Positions 44,101-52,282 are shown, counted from the first letter of the stretch. The stretch: DNA of 64,000 nucleotides from HGM04593 sp045661205 (GCA_045661205.1 JAZRFE010000008.1:1-64000); one strand, 5' to 3'. Notes: a model not told the origin generated them from the sequence alone. Numbers and translations: made by a program.

Positions 44101-44883
44101 TGCACCGTTGAAAGGCTCAACAGTTGTGGGAAAGTTGTGTGTCTCGGCCTTGAGCGAGATTACGGTCTCGATATCTTTGATTACAAAATAGTCGGGAATT
44201 GAGTGGTCGGCGGGAGCGAACTGCTCTACAATAGGACCCTGCGCAAAGGCTACGTTGTCTTTGTATGCAGAGATTATCTTGTTGGGATTCTCCTGTGTGG
44301 TGCGCTTAATCATCTGGAAGAGCGACGAGGGCATCTCCTCGCCATCGATGATGAATGTACCGCCGAAAATCTTGTGACGACAGTGCTCTGAGTTGATCTG
44401 CGCGAAGCCGAACACCTCGGAGTCGGTGAGTTTGCGACCAAGCTCGCCCTCTACCTTGTGGAGATACTCAATCTCCTCGGCCGAGAGTGCAAGTCCCTCT
44501 TGCTCGTTGTAGCTGTCGAGGTCTTCGATAAACTCGATGGGTTTAGGAGCTATGTCCACTGTAAAGACATCCTGATCGAGGCCTTTGTAGAGGCGCTGCA
44601 ACATGGGGTCGTACTCGGCATTCTCGTCGGCAACAGCGAAATACTCCTCAATGCGCTGCACACCCTCGATACCCATGTTCTGAGTAATCTCTACGGCGTT
44701 TGTACTCCAGGGAGTGATCATTTCGCGACGGGGGCCTACAAAATAACCTTCGACACTCTGTCCTTCAACAGGAGTAGCTCCGCTATACAACCAACACAAT
44801 TTTTGAATATCCTCGTTGGTCAAAAGATTTTCCGTAGCGGTGGCAATGATTCCACGCTCGGAGGTAGTGAAAAAGTAAACCAT
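41182..44883 (-). CDS. purL: Phosphoribosylformylglycinamidine synthase
   Basis: Fourth step of purine synthesis: FGAR plus glutamine and ATP to FGAM. The 1233 residues are the large single-chain form: an N-terminal domain, two AIR-synthase-like ATP halves (EIRDRMGGGKGSWPIAGTA and, later, LKGAPEKGNKVIVMGGDNYR), and a C-terminal class I glutaminase. The nucleophile is Cys in LGICNGCQLM, with the catalytic His-Glu in MMPHPERAIFPWQ. Full length. Minus-strand promoter box at 44941-44948. Confidence 0.98.
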   Translation of the reverse strand: MVYFFTTSERGIIATATENLLTNEDIQKLCWLYSGATPVEGQSVEGYFVGPRREMITPWSTNAVEITQNMGIEGVQRIEEYFAVADENAEYDPMLQRLYKGLDQDVFTVDIAPKPIEFIEDLDSYNEQEGLALSAEEIEYLHKVEGELGRKLTDSEVFGFAQINSEHCRHKIFGGTFIIDGEEMPSSLFQMIKRTTQENPNKIISAYKDNVAFAQGPIVEQFAPADHSIPDYFVIKDIETVISLKAETHNFPTTVEPFNGASTGTGGEIRDRMGGGKGSWPIAGTAVYMTSYPRTYDDRKWEDMLPVRKWLYQTPEQILIKASNGASDFGNKFGQPLICGSVLTFEHKENEETYGYDKVIMLAGGVGYGTRRDCLKGAPEKGNKVIVMGGDNYRIGLGGGSVSSVDTGRYSSGIELNAVQRANAEMQKRAYNVVRALCEDETNPVVSIHDHGSAGHVNCLSELVEECGGLIDMSKLPVGDKTLSAKEIIANESQERMGLLIKEDAIEYVKRVAERERAPMYVVGETTGDARFAFEQADGKRPFDLSVSQMFGSSPKTYMVDKTVERHYKDVEYNEENINDYLINVLRLEAVACKDWLTNKVDRSVTGRIARQQCQGEIQLPLSDCGVVTLDFKGKKGIATSIGHAPQAGLADPAKGSVLAVSEALTNIVLAPLADGLESISLSANWMWPCRSQEGEDARLYKGVKALSDFCCDLHINVPTGKDSLSMTQKYPDGTKVISPGTVIVSAGGEVSDIRKVVSPVMVNNPKSAFYHVDFSFDALRLGGSAFAQTMNCVGDDVPTVQNPEYFAAAFNAIQMLVKEGIILAGHDISAGGLITTLLEMCFANVEGGIEADFSGIAENDIVKLLFAENPGLVIQVADADKDKMQDVFEEAGICFMKIGTPSKKRQIAVAHNKRTRLFDIDYMRDVWFDSSYLMDRKQSFHGCADERLQNYKNQPLKFRLPAGFTGMLSKYGIDGDRREKSGVRAAIIREKGTNGEREMAYAMYLAGFDVKDVTMTDLISGRETLDEVNFIVFCGGFSNSDVLGSAKGWAGGFLYNPKAKAALDRFYAREDTLSLGICNGCQLMMELNLINPEFEKRGYMRHNNSHKFESTFVGVNVPENNSVLFGSLSNSRIGVWVAHGEGRFELPYEQEKYNIVARYSYEGYPGNPNGSDYNVAALASANGRHVAMMPHPERAIFPWQCANYPADRLADDVTPWIEIFRNAYNWVAEKVK

Positions 44884-44940
44884 TTTTCGTATATCTTAAT
44901 TGTAAATATTCTTAATCACCGCAATCTGCGCTTTAGAGTG

Positions 44941-44948
44941 CGAAGATA
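44941..44948 (-). promoter_or_regulatory. -7 element of purL
   Basis: Minus strand TATCTTCG, 58-65 bases before the purL ATG. No PurR-type operator was recognised. Confidence 0.5.
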
Positions 44949-45052
44949 ATCAAAAAAAATGGATTTATGTCAATCCTAAAGACACAAAATTGCCTACCCG
45001 AGCATCAAGTATCAAAATAGAGAGAATTCATTGTATAATAAATGTTAAAATA

Positions 45053-45072
45053 GGGGGGGGGGGGGGGGGGGG
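45053..45072 (+). repeat. Homopolymer of 20 G
   Basis: An uninterrupted run of 20 G in an otherwise A/T-rich gap between divergent purL and the Sel1 protein gene. It starts 67 bases before the latter's ATG. Tracts of this kind slip readily during replication; length in a single assembly is unreliable. Confidence 0.97.
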
Positions 45073-45123
45073 TAATTATCACAATTATATACGGTTTTCG
45101 TCTATATTTTGAGATAATTTTCG

Positions 45124-45131
45124 TAAATTTG
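45124..45131 (+). promoter_or_regulatory. -7 element of the Sel1-repeat protein gene
   Basis: TAAATTTG followed by C, ending 8 bases before the ATG. Transcription would start within a few bases of the start codon. No good -33 box at 19-21 bases. Confidence 0.45.
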
Positions 45132-45139
45132 CCCATACT

Positions 45140-48100
45140 ATGAGACTGCGAATAACCAACATACTTATACTGCTGTGCATCGCCTGTTGCGCGTGGGCAC
45201 AATCGCCACTCGACACGCTTGCAATGCGTGCCATAATGGTGAATCAACTGTTCCCACAAGAGCGTGTGTACCTGCACTTTGACAACACTGCATATTACCT
45301 GAGCGAGACTATGTGGTTCAAAGCGTATGTCACCAGCGGCATTGCCGACAATGAGAAGGCGATTAGCAAGGTGTTGTATGTGGAGTTGTGCGCGCCCGAG
45401 GGGTATGTGGTGGAGACGAAAAAGTACAAGCTCGACGAGAATGGCCGTTGCAACGGTGAGTTTGAGCTGAAGCCGTCGCTGCTATCGGGTTATTACGAGG
45501 TGCGCGCATACACGCGTTACATGCTCAACTGGGGCGAGGAGGCTGTTTTCAGCCGAGTATTCCCTGTATACGACAAGGTAAACGCAGATAATTATGAGTT
45601 CAAGAACATGCTCGACCGTAACCGCAGTTTCATGTATCGCGGCGAGTGGAAGACCAACGAACTGCCCGAGGCGGAATTGAAGTTCTACCCCGAGGGTGGA
45701 CATTTGGTCGAGGGCATGGAGACGACAGTGGCATACGAGCTTAGGGGCTACGACGGCGTGCATGGCGAGGAGCAAGTTACTATCTACGGCGACGACGAGG
45801 TGGTGGCAAGAAGTGTGCCGTTGGCTATGGGTATGGGTAGCTTTAAGATGTTACCGAAAAGCGGGGTGAAATATCGTGCCGAAGTGGAGATGACGCGTCA
45901 CAAGAATGGAAAGAAGAAAAAGTTTAAGTTTTCTTTGCCTAAGGTGGAGAAAGAGGGCGTGGCATTGACGGTGACACGCGACGAGAAGGATATTAACATT
46001 GCTATCAGGAACAATATTCCGGCTACTGCCGACCTTGGCTGCGTGATTGTGAACAACGGTTATATGCAGTTGTACGAGGCGTTTACCTCTAACGAAAAGG
46101 AGAAGGTGTTCAAGATGCCTATCGGCAGGCTTGCCGAGGGGGTGAACCGCGTGGTGCTTTTCAGCGACAGTGTGCCGCTGGCCGAGAGGCAGTTTTTTGT
46201 GATGCACGACTCTATTCTCACAGGGGATATTTCCACTGTGAAGTTGAAGGCGAAGGTGAATGGGCGCGACCCAAAGGATATTATTCTGCAACCGCACGAA
46301 AAAATTACGCTCACTGTGGAGCGTGAGGATGGTAAGCCCATAGACCCCGAGGCGGAATTTTCGCTGTCGGTGAGTGACGTGGATTACAGGCAGAAGATGT
46401 CGTATGAGCATAATATATATACTCATGCGCTGCTCGGCTCGCAACTGAAGGGTTACATTGCCGATGCCGAGCGTTACTTCGACCCCGAGAACACCGAGCG
46501 CGAGAAGGAACTGGAGCTGTTGATGCTGACGCATGGCTGGACTTCGTACGACTGGAGCAAGCTGGCGCGAAGCCACATTGATGTGCGCCACCATGCCGAG
46601 GAGGGAATAGAACTGAGTGGCGAAGTGTACACACGTGAGCCGAACACCCAATGGGGACAGTGGGGAAACTACCTGCTCTACCCTGCCAAGTACGGAACGA
46701 TGAACTTTAAGTTCATGTCCGAGAATCTAAAATATAAGTTCTACACCACACAATATGGCCGATTCAGAATAAAGACCGAAGATTTCTACGGCAACAGGAT
46801 TGCCGAGCTTTCGGCTAGATACCTTCCTTACATGCCCAAGAACCTTAAAGGTATGCGTTTTATACTCGACCGCTATTTCTCGCCTGCATTCCGCTTCTAT
46901 GATTATTGGGAGCGCACACCGGGAGAGGCCAAAACATACAAGGCCGGCACCGACACAACAATAACCCAACAGGGCAATCTGGAGTATCAGCTTGCCGAAG
47001 TGGACATTGTGGAGGACAAGAAAAAAGACAAGAGAAACAGGCCTCCACGCAGCGAAATAAGATTTAACTTCGTAGACGAGTGGGAGTATGCACAAGATGT
47101 GACATTCTTTAACTTGAACCGCGACTTTGACACCACAAAAGTGGCAGTATCGCTCGACTTTGCAAACACCAACAACCTCGAAGCCGACAGACAGCAAAAT
47201 GTGATAGAGACACACAAAGATGGCGCAAAGCCTATCTACGAAAATTTCAACTACGACATTTTCAACTCTATATCAGACCTTGCAGGTGGTCCGGTTAAGA
47301 GTAACATAGCTCACACAACGGCTCTGTCCATAAGTTCGTCGCAAGTGCTAAAAAGCGTCTTTTGGCGATACAACTTCAACTGGGCCTACTGGGTGCAATC
47401 TATTGTTGTAAAGGGAGAATACAATAGCGACTCTATCCCCGAAAACGACTCGCTGTATGTAAAACATCGCCCCAAAGGTAACATTAAGCACATGATGAGT
47501 TTCAAGGAGTTTACCATAAGAAGCGACGAAAAGTTGCGCAGCCAATTCACAAACGAGGCCATCAAGTGGTTCAACGACAGCATACCTCGCGGAGTAGATT
47601 CGCTGTTAACCGAGGGATTCCTCACACGCCACTATATTCCCACGAAGGATAACAAGATGATTGACGGATTTCCGGGAACACTTGTTTTCCATCAAAGGAT
47701 GAAAGGAACGAGTATAGTATTCATTAACGACCCGGAGAGAAGAGCAGCACATAACAACTACCCGAGACAAAAGCCCATGCCCGAATTTTCGGCAAGAGGC
47801 AAGCACAACCCCGAGCACCCCAACTACGTAGCATGCTTCATCCCCTACACCGAAAAGGAGAAGCAGGAGATGGAGATTCCCGACTTTTCACAATCGGGGA
47901 AAGTGCGCTACACCATGATGCGTGGCTACACCGAGAGCAAGCAGTTCTATTCGCCCGACTACAGCCGCGAAAAGCCCGACAAGAACACAAAAGATTATCG
48001 TCGCACACTGCTGTGGAGCCCCACAAGCAAGAGCGACGGCAAGGGGAAAGTGGTGCTGACACTGTTCAACGGCACAAAGACCAAGTATCTGAACATCGAC

Positions 48101-49096
48101 GTTCAAGGTCGTGGCAAGAGCTGCATATATGGCAACGCAGCCAACATCACCACACGCGAGAGAACGGACAGTGCAGAAATGACAACAGCCAACATGGAAA
48201 TATGGAAAAAGTTGTCGAAGACGGAGTTACCCCCTGCAATAATCACCAAATGTAACAATACCACCCGCCAGGGACTCATATATTACTCGATGGGCGAGTA
48301 CGAAAAGGCACTGAGATGTTTCCGCGATGCTGCGAAATACGGTTTTGCACCTGCGCTTGCCAATTTTGGTAAATGTTACTACGACGGCAAGGGCGTGAGC
48401 GAGAACAAGAGACTCGCCATGCGCTATTTCAAAATGGCTGCCGACAAGGGCAACAACCTTGCCGCACACCAGCTGGGAGATATCTACCACGAGGGTCTAT
48501 TGGAGGAAAAGAACGACTCACTTGCCTACGAGTACTACAAGATAGGAGCCGAGAAGGGATACGCGGCATCGCAAAGAATGATGGGTATATTCCTCGAAGA
48601 GGGAATACATGTAGAGCCTGACTACCAAGAGGCACTGAAATGGTACAACCTTGCTGCCACACAGAACGACCCCGAGGCACTGTACAAAGTGGGTGCATAC
48701 ATTGTTCAACAAGACTCCATAAACAAGCTGAAGAAACGTCAGTTGCGCAAATCGCCAGCCATAAACTACATGCGCAAAGCGGCACGTCGCGGAAACAAAG
48801 AGGCGCAAAAGTTCATTGTAAAATGTTTTGCCGAGGGTAAATATCTGAAGAAGAGCCGCAAGAAGAGCTTCGAGTGGATGAGGTCTATTGCCTCGCTGGG
48901 CGACGAAGATGCAATGATGTACGTTGCCTATTGCTACGAGAAGGGCCGCGGAGTGCAACAGAACCACATGCATGCTTACAACATGTACAAGAAACTTGCC
49001 GAAAAGGGCAACGAATTTGCAATTCAGAAGGTGTATGAATTTGAGTTGTTCAGATTCTTCATGTACAACAGTCCCAAGCCACCGGGAATGAAATAA
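45140..49096 (+). CDS. Large exported protein, MG2-like front and Sel1-repeat tail
   Basis: A 1318-residue protein with a signal peptide (MRLRITNILILLCIACCAWAQ). Residues about 35-130 hold the YLHFDNTAYYLSETMWFKAYV block typical of Bacteroidetes proteins with an alpha-2-macroglobulin MG2-like domain. Several further beta domains follow. Around residues 940-1000, DYRRTLLWSPTSKSDGKGKV followed by VLTLFNGTKTKYLNIDVQG is the usual end of those proteins. Here the chain continues with about 275 residues of Sel1-type TPRs (from about 1045: MGEYEKALRCFRDAAKYG, then ANFGKCYYDGKGVSENKRLA). The family often ends before such repeats, so this looks like a fusion. Envelope location is likely; function unknown. 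Confidence 0.8.
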   Translation: MRLRITNILILLCIACCAWAQSPLDTLAMRAIMVNQLFPQERVYLHFDNTAYYLSETMWFKAYVTSGIADNEKAISKVLYVELCAPEGYVVETKKYKLDENGRCNGEFELKPSLLSGYYEVRAYTRYMLNWGEEAVFSRVFPVYDKVNADNYEFKNMLDRNRSFMYRGEWKTNELPEAELKFYPEGGHLVEGMETTVAYELRGYDGVHGEEQVTIYGDDEVVARSVPLAMGMGSFKMLPKSGVKYRAEVEMTRHKNGKKKKFKFSLPKVEKEGVALTVTRDEKDINIAIRNNIPATADLGCVIVNNGYMQLYEAFTSNEKEKVFKMPIGRLAEGVNRVVLFSDSVPLAERQFFVMHDSILTGDISTVKLKAKVNGRDPKDIILQPHEKITLTVEREDGKPIDPEAEFSLSVSDVDYRQKMSYEHNIYTHALLGSQLKGYIADAERYFDPENTEREKELELLMLTHGWTSYDWSKLARSHIDVRHHAEEGIELSGEVYTREPNTQWGQWGNYLLYPAKYGTMNFKFMSENLKYKFYTTQYGRFRIKTEDFYGNRIAELSARYLPYMPKNLKGMRFILDRYFSPAFRFYDYWERTPGEAKTYKAGTDTTITQQGNLEYQLAEVDIVEDKKKDKRNRPPRSEIRFNFVDEWEYAQDVTFFNLNRDFDTTKVAVSLDFANTNNLEADRQQNVIETHKDGAKPIYENFNYDIFNSISDLAGGPVKSNIAHTTALSISSSQVLKSVFWRYNFNWAYWVQSIVVKGEYNSDSIPENDSLYVKHRPKGNIKHMMSFKEFTIRSDEKLRSQFTNEAIKWFNDSIPRGVDSLLTEGFLTRHYIPTKDNKMIDGFPGTLVFHQRMKGTSIVFINDPERRAAHNNYPRQKPMPEFSARGKHNPEHPNYVACFIPYTEKEKQEMEIPDFSQSGKVRYTMMRGYTESKQFYSPDYSREKPDKNTKDYRRTLLWSPTSKSDGKGKVVLTLFNGTKTKYLNIDVQGRGKSCIYGNAANITTRERTDSAEMTTANMEIWKKLSKTELPPAIITKCNNTTRQGLIYYSMGEYEKALRCFRDAAKYGFAPALANFGKCYYDGKGVSENKRLAMRYFKMAADKGNNLAAHQLGDIYHEGLLEEKNDSLAYEYYKIGAEKGYAASQRMMGIFLEEGIHVEPDYQEALKWYNLAATQNDPEALYKVGAYIVQQDSINKLKKRQLRKSPAINYMRKAARRGNKEAQKFIVKCFAEGKYLKKSRKKSFEWMRSIASLGDEDAMMYVAYCYEKGRGVQQNHMHAYNMYKKLAEKGNEFAIQKVYEFELFRFFMYNSPKPPGMK

Positions 49097-49124
49097 GAGT
49101 AATGATGCCAAAAATTGATAGAGA

Positions 49125-49158
49125 AAAAGTTCCTACCCTTGACGGAGTGGGAACTTTT
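49125..49158 (+). terminator. Terminator after the Sel1-repeat protein gene
   Basis: AAAAGTTCCTAC (49125-49136) and GTGGGAACTTTT (49147-49158) pair over a 10-base loop (one G-T), followed by CGTTTTAT. Confidence 0.8.
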
Positions 49159-49162
49159 CGTT

Positions 49163-49531
49163 TTATGCCAAAAAGCAATATAAGTTTCGACCTATCCACC
49201 ACAAAACCACAATAACAAAGTAAACCCAGATGTAGAGAGGTTTGTGTAGGAAAGAGTATAATTTAGGTTTGTTTGTTCTGTTAATCTCGGCGTAAATAAG
49301 CAGCACTACCAACGGCAACGAAAGCACTAACAAGGCATTATACCCGAAGGCCGAAGCAACATCAAGATGCAACAGAGAGTGAATAGCTCGTTGCGAGCCA
49401 CAGCCGGGGCATTTCAGCCCTGTTACCACAAGGAAAGGACATTTAGGAAAAAAGTTATTGCTCAAGGGGTTGAACATATAATAGAACAACCCCAAGAGCA
49501 ATAATATCAATGCTACACTTATCTTTTTCAC
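49163..49531 (-). CDS. DUF2752 membrane protein
   Basis: A 122-residue membrane protein of the DUF2752 family. It has an N-terminal helix (about 4-20), the family motif CPGCGSQRAIHSLLHLD after FKC-like cysteines, and two further helices. I choose the GTG at 49531, two bases after the upstream stop, giving VKKISVALILLLLG as a natural membrane start. An ATG at 49567 would overlap the upstream gene by 34 bases. Often found beside CD225/TM2-type small membrane proteins, as here. Function unknown. Confidence 0.85.
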   Translation of the reverse strand: MKKISVALILLLLGLFYYMFNPLSNNFFPKCPFLVVTGLKCPGCGSQRAIHSLLHLDVASAFGYNALLVLSLPLVVLLIYAEINRTNKPKLYSFLHKPLYIWVYFVIVVLWWIGRNLYCFLA

Positions 49532-49533
49532 GT

Positions 49534-49794
49534 TTATGCAAGAGACATAAGTGCTGCGAGACCGCAAACATATGCAAGGAAGTAGATAAGAACGCTAGCT
49601 ATACCGCAAATAAAGCCAATTATTGTCCATTTTTTCGCGTCAGCACTTGCAACCATAGCAGCGTCTACATTACCTGCTGCATAAAGTGAAGTTACGTTAG
49701 AAGCTTTAACAATACCAATAATACCGAAAGGCAAACAGCAGAAAAGTGTCACCAAGATAGACTCGGCCATCCATGTTTTAGGGCATACATTCAT
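49534..49794 (-). CDS. CD225/dispanin family small membrane protein
   Basis: An 86-residue protein with two membrane segments and the CD225 core. The motif M-A-E-S-I-L-V-T-L-F-C-C-L-P-F-G-I-I-G-I-V is followed by a basic/Ala loop (ASADAKKWT) and the second helix. Eukaryotic relatives are the IFITM proteins; bacterial roles are unknown. It is a paralogue of the CD225 part of the next gene but lacks a GYF_2 domain. Confidence 0.9.
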   Translation of the reverse strand: MNVCPKTWMAESILVTLFCCLPFGIIGIVKASNVTSLYAAGNVDAAMVASADAKKWTIIGFICGIASVLIYFLAYVCGLAALMSLA

Positions 49795-49847
49795 AGTTGT
49801 ATTTTTTAAAATTAATAGTTTATTTTAATTCAATATTTATTTCAAAA

Positions 49848-50294
49848 TTATACACTTGCAACAGCAACCATCACCAACCCAACGGCCAGAGACAATCCCC
49901 AAATTACAAGCATTGAGAAAAAGCCCCACAATGCCCATTTTTTTGCCTTTTCAGAATAATAGACTGCCAGCTCGTATCGGCCCGAGCGGTACATCGACTC
50001 TACATTGTTCGACTCCATTATTCCCATAATTCCAAAAGGCAGACAACAGAATATTGTAACCAAGAGCGACTCCAAAAACCAAGTTTTAGGCATTGGCTGA
50101 TTGGGAGTAACTTTGGGTTCAGGGGGAATTTTCGACAATATTTCAGTGAGTTCGGGAACATCCTTCGCTTTTTTCCAATCGGCAAATCCTTCGCTTCACA
50201 CCAACACATCGGGAGTAAGAGGCTTTGAAGAGAGTTCTTCCAACTTATAAGGCCCCTCCTTCACATTATTTATATAAATGTAGTATTCCGGCAT
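49848..50294 (-). pseudogene. GYF_2-CD225 fusion gene interrupted by an in-frame TGA
   Basis: Reading from the ATG at 50294, codons 1-32 give a GYF_2 (DUF4339) domain start (MPEYYIYINNVKEGPYKLEE...). Codon 33 (50196-50198) is TGA, and the same frame continues SEGFADWKKAKDVPEL and a proline-rich linker into a CD225 domain (PMPKTW...FCCLPFGIMGIME...) to the stop at 49848: 149 codons in all. GYF_2 domains have Trp at that spot (L-V-W-x-E-G-x-x-x-W), so a single TGG-to-TGA change explains it. An internal ATG at 50138 could still make the 96-residue CD225 half. Nonsense mutation or base-call error is likelier than recoding. Confidence 0.85.
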
Positions 50295-50592
50295 TTTTGT
50301 TCAAAAAATAAATTTATCATATTCTTACATCAACGACAAGAAGCGGAAACCGCCCACGCTCATTCGCAACCGAAGCGATGCAAATATAGATAGTTTTTTT
50401 TGATTATTTCACAAAAAACTGTTTTTTTCATAGATGCCACATTTAAAAGAGTTTTCGTATTTACTGCAATAGCGTCACTCCGTAAATAAAACGTCATTAT
50501 AAACAACAAAAAACAATCTTCGCAAAATTTCATTGCGAATAAAAAAAATAGTCCTATCTTCGCGTTTATAGAATTAAAGACAATTAACAAGA
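50295..50592. other. Divergent promoter region, CD225 cluster / ZIP gene
   Basis: A/T-rich gap. Leftward -7 TATATTTG at 50381-50388 (complement) serves the GYF_2-CD225 cluster. Rightward TATCTTCG at 50555-50562, with TTG 19 bases upstream, serves the ZIP gene. The 98-codon minus-strand frame across it overlaps the ZIP gene and is not credible. Confidence 0.6.
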
Positions 50593-51366
50593 ATGGACAC
50601 AAATATATTATTGGGATTTGCAATACCCTTTTTAGGTACATTGCTGGGAGCGGCAACGGTGTTTTTCTTTCGCAAGAACATATCGGACATCACGCAAAAA
50701 GCGCTGTTGGGCTTTGCTTCGGGAGTGATGGTGGCAGCCTCGTTCTGGTCGCTGCTGATGCCTGCCATCGACTTGTCGGTGGAAAGCAATGAGTTCACCG
50801 AGATTCTGCCCGTACTTGTGGGATTCCTGTCGGGAATGGCATTTCTTTTCCTGCTCGACACATTTATTCCCCACCAGCATATTAACGAAACACAGAGCGA
50901 AGGCCCCGGCTCGTCGCTGTCGCGCTCGTCGAAGCTATTGCTCGCTGTGACCTTGCACAACATTCCCGAGGGAATGGCTGTGGGAGTGGTGTTTGCCGGC
51001 ATGCACACAGGCGAGACAAGCCTGACACTTGCAGCAGCCTTTGCGCTTGCCATAGGTATGGCTGTGCAGAATATTCCCGAGGGAGCGATAATATCGATGC
51101 CACTGCGCGCCGAGGGCACAGGGCGCGGAAAGACCTTTCTCTACGGCGCACTGTCGGGAGTGGTTGAGCCGATAGCCGCTATACTGACACTGCTGTTTCT
51201 GGAGTACACAGTGCCCGCAATGCCTTTCTTGTTATCGTTCTCGGCAGGTGCCATGCTGTATGTGGTGGTGGAGGAGCTTATCCCCGCGTCACAACAAGGC
51301 AAACACAGCAATTTGGGAACCATAGGCTTTGCGCTGATGATGGTGCTCGATGTAATTTTGGGCTAA
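50593..51366 (+). CDS. ZIP-family divalent metal transporter
   Basis: Imports Zn2+ or a similar divalent cation across the inner membrane. The 257 residues show about eight membrane segments, the metal-site motifs HNIPEG (122-127) in helix 4 and QNIPEG (159-164) in helix 5, and a His-containing loop PHQHIN (93-98). The Gln instead of His at 159 is within the range of ZupT/GufA-like members. Single gene with its own promoter. Confidence 0.93.
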   Translation: MDTNILLGFAIPFLGTLLGAATVFFFRKNISDITQKALLGFASGVMVAASFWSLLMPAIDLSVESNEFTEILPVLVGFLSGMAFLFLLDTFIPHQHINETQSEGPGSSLSRSSKLLLAVTLHNIPEGMAVGVVFAGMHTGETSLTLAAAFALAIGMAVQNIPEGAIISMPLRAEGTGRGKTFLYGALSGVVEPIAAILTLLFLEYTVPAMPFLLSFSAGAMLYVVVEELIPASQQGKHSNLGTIGFALMMVLDVILG

Positions 51367-51426
51367 CACTCACACCCGCTGTGAAAAATATTGAAACAAG
51401 GTTAATATTTTTCGCCCGTTTATTCG

Positions 51427-51434
51427 TATCTTCG
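51427..51434 (+). promoter_or_regulatory. -7 element of the esterase gene
   Basis: TATCTTCG followed by C, 23 bases before the ATG at 51458. Confidence 0.55.
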
Positions 51435-51457
51435 CAATCGAACAAAAAACTACCAAT

Positions 51458-52282
51458 ATGAAAAGAAAACTCATTTTATCTTTAGCACTTGCTTTTTTAG
51501 CGTTATTCAACCTTAACGCTCAACGCATTGACACAGTAAAAATACATAGTAATGCTATGGATCGTGACATATACAACCTCATTGTCACTCCGGCGCAATA
51601 CAACGATGCGTATGCAATGCCTGTTGTTTATCTTCTTCACGGACACGGTGACACTCACTTACAATGGGTTCATAAGACACAGCCCAGACTGCCTCAGCTG
51701 GCCAACCAATATGGCATTATACTTGTTTGCCCCAACGGAGAGCAATCGTGGTATTTCGACAGCTACAACAACCCCAAAAACAAATTCGAGACCTATGTAA
51801 GCAAGGAGTTGGTTGAATATGTAGACAAACATTACAAAACCATCCGCAGCCCGCATGCAAGAGCCATCACAGGATTCAGCATGGGTGGACATGGCGCACT
51901 TTGGTTGGCATTCCGTCATCAGGATGTATTTGGCGCATGCGGTAGCTTGAGTGGTGGCGTCGACTTCAGAGCATTCCCCAACAACTGGAACATCAAGGAG
52001 CATCTGGGCGAGATGAAAGATAACAAGGAGCGCTGGAACAACAGCACAGCATTGAGCCAGATTGACAAAATCAAGCCCGGTTTGTCCATTGCTATCGACT
52101 GTGGCACCGAGGACTTCTTCTACGCTTGTAATGTAGCATTGCACGAGGCGTTGTTAGAGAAGAAAATTCCCCACGACTATACAATCCGCCCCGGAGGACA
52201 CAACCATTCTTATTGGGGGAATGCAATTTTATATCAGCTCATTTTCTTCACAGAGCATTTCAAACGCAACATAAGCCGCTAA
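51458..52282 (+). CDS. Secreted esterase, alpha/beta hydrolase (esterase D / CE1-like)
   Basis: A 274-residue exported hydrolase with a signal peptide (first about 22 residues, ending FNLNAQ). The oxyanion-region motif is LLHGHGD (59-65), the nucleophile Ser141 is in GFSMGGHGA, Asp219 is in CGTEDFF, and His248 is in GGHNHSYW. The pattern resembles the esterase D/S-formylglutathione hydrolase and feruloyl/acetyl-xylan esterase group. With a signal peptide, a role in deacylating glycans outside the cytoplasm is the more likely one. Own promoter and terminator. Confidence 0.87.
   Translation: MKRKLILSLALAFLALFNLNAQRIDTVKIHSNAMDRDIYNLIVTPAQYNDAYAMPVVYLLHGHGDTHLQWVHKTQPRLPQLANQYGIILVCPNGEQSWYFDSYNNPKNKFETYVSKELVEYVDKHYKTIRSPHARAITGFSMGGHGALWLAFRHQDVFGACGSLSGGVDFRAFPNNWNIKEHLGEMKDNKERWNNSTALSQIDKIKPGLSIAIDCGTEDFFYACNVALHEALLEKKIPHDYTIRPGGHNHSYWGNAILYQLIFFTEHFKRNISR

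Noticed and set aside
49848..50294. Genome-wide UGA recoding
   Set aside because: Many other genes end in TGA or use TGG normally with no further in-frame TGA, so a local event is the better reading.
50360..50656. 98-codon minus-strand frame
   Set aside because: Overlaps the start of the ZIP gene and both promoters; no family match by eye.
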